A stretch of 64,000 bases of DNA from NCBI GenBank assembly GCA_900466605.1, contig UBMU01000006.1:62001-126000 (forward strand). Direction: 5' to 3'. The notes beneath the pieces are model-generated. The model did not search any database. It worked only from the letters and a program-made list of their open reading frames with translations, and was not told the origin of the DNA. The translations under genes and the position numbers were made by a program. This document shows, one piece after another, positions 63,297 to 64,000 of this stretch (its first letter is position 1; each line of letters begins with the position of its first letter). Source of the DNA: Hyphomicrobiales bacterium. GTDB lineage: Bacteria > Pseudomonadota > Alphaproteobacteria > Rhizobiales > Rhizobiaceae.

Positions 63297-64000
63297 ATGC
63301 CCGCAGTGCAGTACCCCTTCATCGACATCGCCGTACATCCCCGCGTGCGGGAACGGTTTTCGCGTGGCGAGGCGATGGTCCTGCTGTCGGCGGATCTCAG
63401 CCGCGCGCTGTGGGCAAACGGCGCCGGCGCCGAGCTCTTCGGTCAGTCGGCAGTCTACGATCTTCTGGATCAAGGCATCGACAGCGCCGACATCACCTTT
63501 CGTCAATTGAAAGCCACCGCGCGACAGCTCGTCAATGTCGGCGACAGCCGCAACTTGATGATCCGCATTGCCAGGGGCTTTCAGCGGGTTGCCGTCCAGG
63601 CAATTGTCGAGCTTATCCGCCTTTCCTCGGGGGAGCGCGCCGTTCTTCTATCGTTGCCGGTTACGACCAGCGCGCTGTCGACAAAAGCATCCGCAGAACA
63701 GATGCTCAAGGGCCTCGACGATCCCGATACACATATGGCCGTTATCGGCGCCAATGGCGAGATCATTGCGGCATCGCCCGGCTTTGCTGCGCTCGGGGTC
63801 ACGCAGCAGACCTCGAAGGCCATGACGACACTCGCCGGCGACCATGCCGACCGGCTGGTGAAGCGACCAGTCGCTACAGGCAAAGGCTATCTTCCGGCGG
63901 CCGTCGGGCGACTCAGTGACGAGCCTGCGCTCAATCTCCTTTTCGCCGTTGAAACCGTCATCGGGCACCTCGACCGGATCGATCCGCCGACGCCTGCAGA
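63297..64000 (+). CDS. cbrA: CbrA-like PAS sensor protein, N-terminal part (runs off the window)
   Basis: The frame is open to the end of the window (about 234 residues seen). It begins PAVQYPFIDIAVHPRVRERF and has a sensor-type region (VLLSADLSRALWANGAGAELFG resembles a PAS turn; DTHMAVIGANGEIIAASPGFAALG is a second PAS-like repeat). No kinase motif is in view. It is divergent from the phasin gene, and from memory the S. meliloti neighbour of phaP1 is cbrA, a PAS histidine kinase of the DivK-CtrA pathway. ATG at 63297 has AAGG upstream; an ATG at 63273 has none. Identity rests mainly on context. Confidence 0.6.
   Translation, partial: MPAVQYPFIDIAVHPRVRERFSRGEAMVLLSADLSRALWANGAGAELFGQSAVYDLLDQGIDSADITFRQLKATARQLVNVGDSRNLMIRIARGFQRVAVQAIVELIRLSSGERAVLLSLPVTTSALSTKASAEQMLKGLDDPDTHMAVIGANGEIIAASPGFAALGVTQQTSKAMTTLAGDHADRLVKRPVATGKGYLPAAVGRLSDEPALNLLFAVETVIGHLDRIDPPTPA

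Overview
The window reads as ordinary core chromosome of an alphaproteobacterium of the Rhizobiaceae, most likely Rhizobium or a close relative. The supporting features are a RirA-type Rrf2 iron regulator with its three cysteines, a short HisG with HisZ beside HisS, a tRNA-His lacking the -1 G, DUF1127 and phasin proteins, a glycolate oxidase glcDEF operon and high-GC codon use throughout. From memory, not computed, the order sensor kinase - phasin - methylmalonate-semialdehyde dehydrogenase - rirA - dpp matches the cbrA-phaP1-iolA-rirA-dpp stretch of Sinorhizobium meliloti. I see no prophage, insertion sequence, CRISPR array, replication origin or rRNA operon.

Layout. 0-6 kb: end of a PAS-like gene, a YfcG-type GST, a DoxX membrane protein, and the hisS-hisZ-hisG operon. 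6-14 kb: small accessory genes, namely a decayed GNAT acetyltransferase, an orphan amino-acid-binding protein, a Cys-rich secreted protein plus DUF305 pair, an aldo/keto reductase, a HAD phosphatase, DNA glycosylase tag with a coupled secreted protein, and two tandem L,D-transpeptidases. 14-23 kb: glcDEF with a divergent LysR regulator, a second LysR/quinone-reductase pair, and a divergent S-adenosylhomocysteinase-like protein downstream of a third LysR gene. 23-29 kb: NUDIX hydrolase, Pit phosphate transporter, rsmE, gshA, a DUF937 protein and a DUF1127 protein. 29-37 kb: LysR, TetR and OxyR regulators, dienelactone hydrolase, MAPEG protein, a deletion scar joining two truncated genes, guaB, and a Tat-exported metallo-beta-lactamase-fold protein. 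37-45 kb: DHA2-type MFS exporter, VOC protein, ppx-rlmE, tRNA-Gln, GFA protein, small lipoprotein, ECF sigma/anti-sigma pair and a TPR protein. 45-52 kb: type III polyketide synthase with an isoprenylcysteine-type methyltransferase, a DadA-like oxidoreductase, gluconokinase and dppABCDF. 52-64 kb: rirA, mmsA with a divergent monooxygenase/LysR pair, small membrane and regulatory proteins, ppk2, tRNA-His, a phasin and the 5' part of a CbrA-like sensor protein.

How the genes work together. Most units are small metabolic or stress modules, and many of the metabolic genes have their own LysR regulator (six intact LysR genes and one remnant). Polyphosphate chemistry occurs three times (Pit uptake, Ppx hydrolysis, PPK2 synthesis or use). 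The most useful signals beyond gene calls are regulatory DNA: a perfect TTAA-N7-TTAA CtrA-type site before the CbrA-like gene, twin TGC-N3-GCA palindromes before the phasin, a TGA-N9-TCA iron-box match before rirA, and large dyads before glcD, oxyR and mmsA. I did not find a clearly new multi-gene system. The best candidates for undescribed biology are the SAHH-like protein with altered catalytic residues and the type III PKS/methyltransferase pair.
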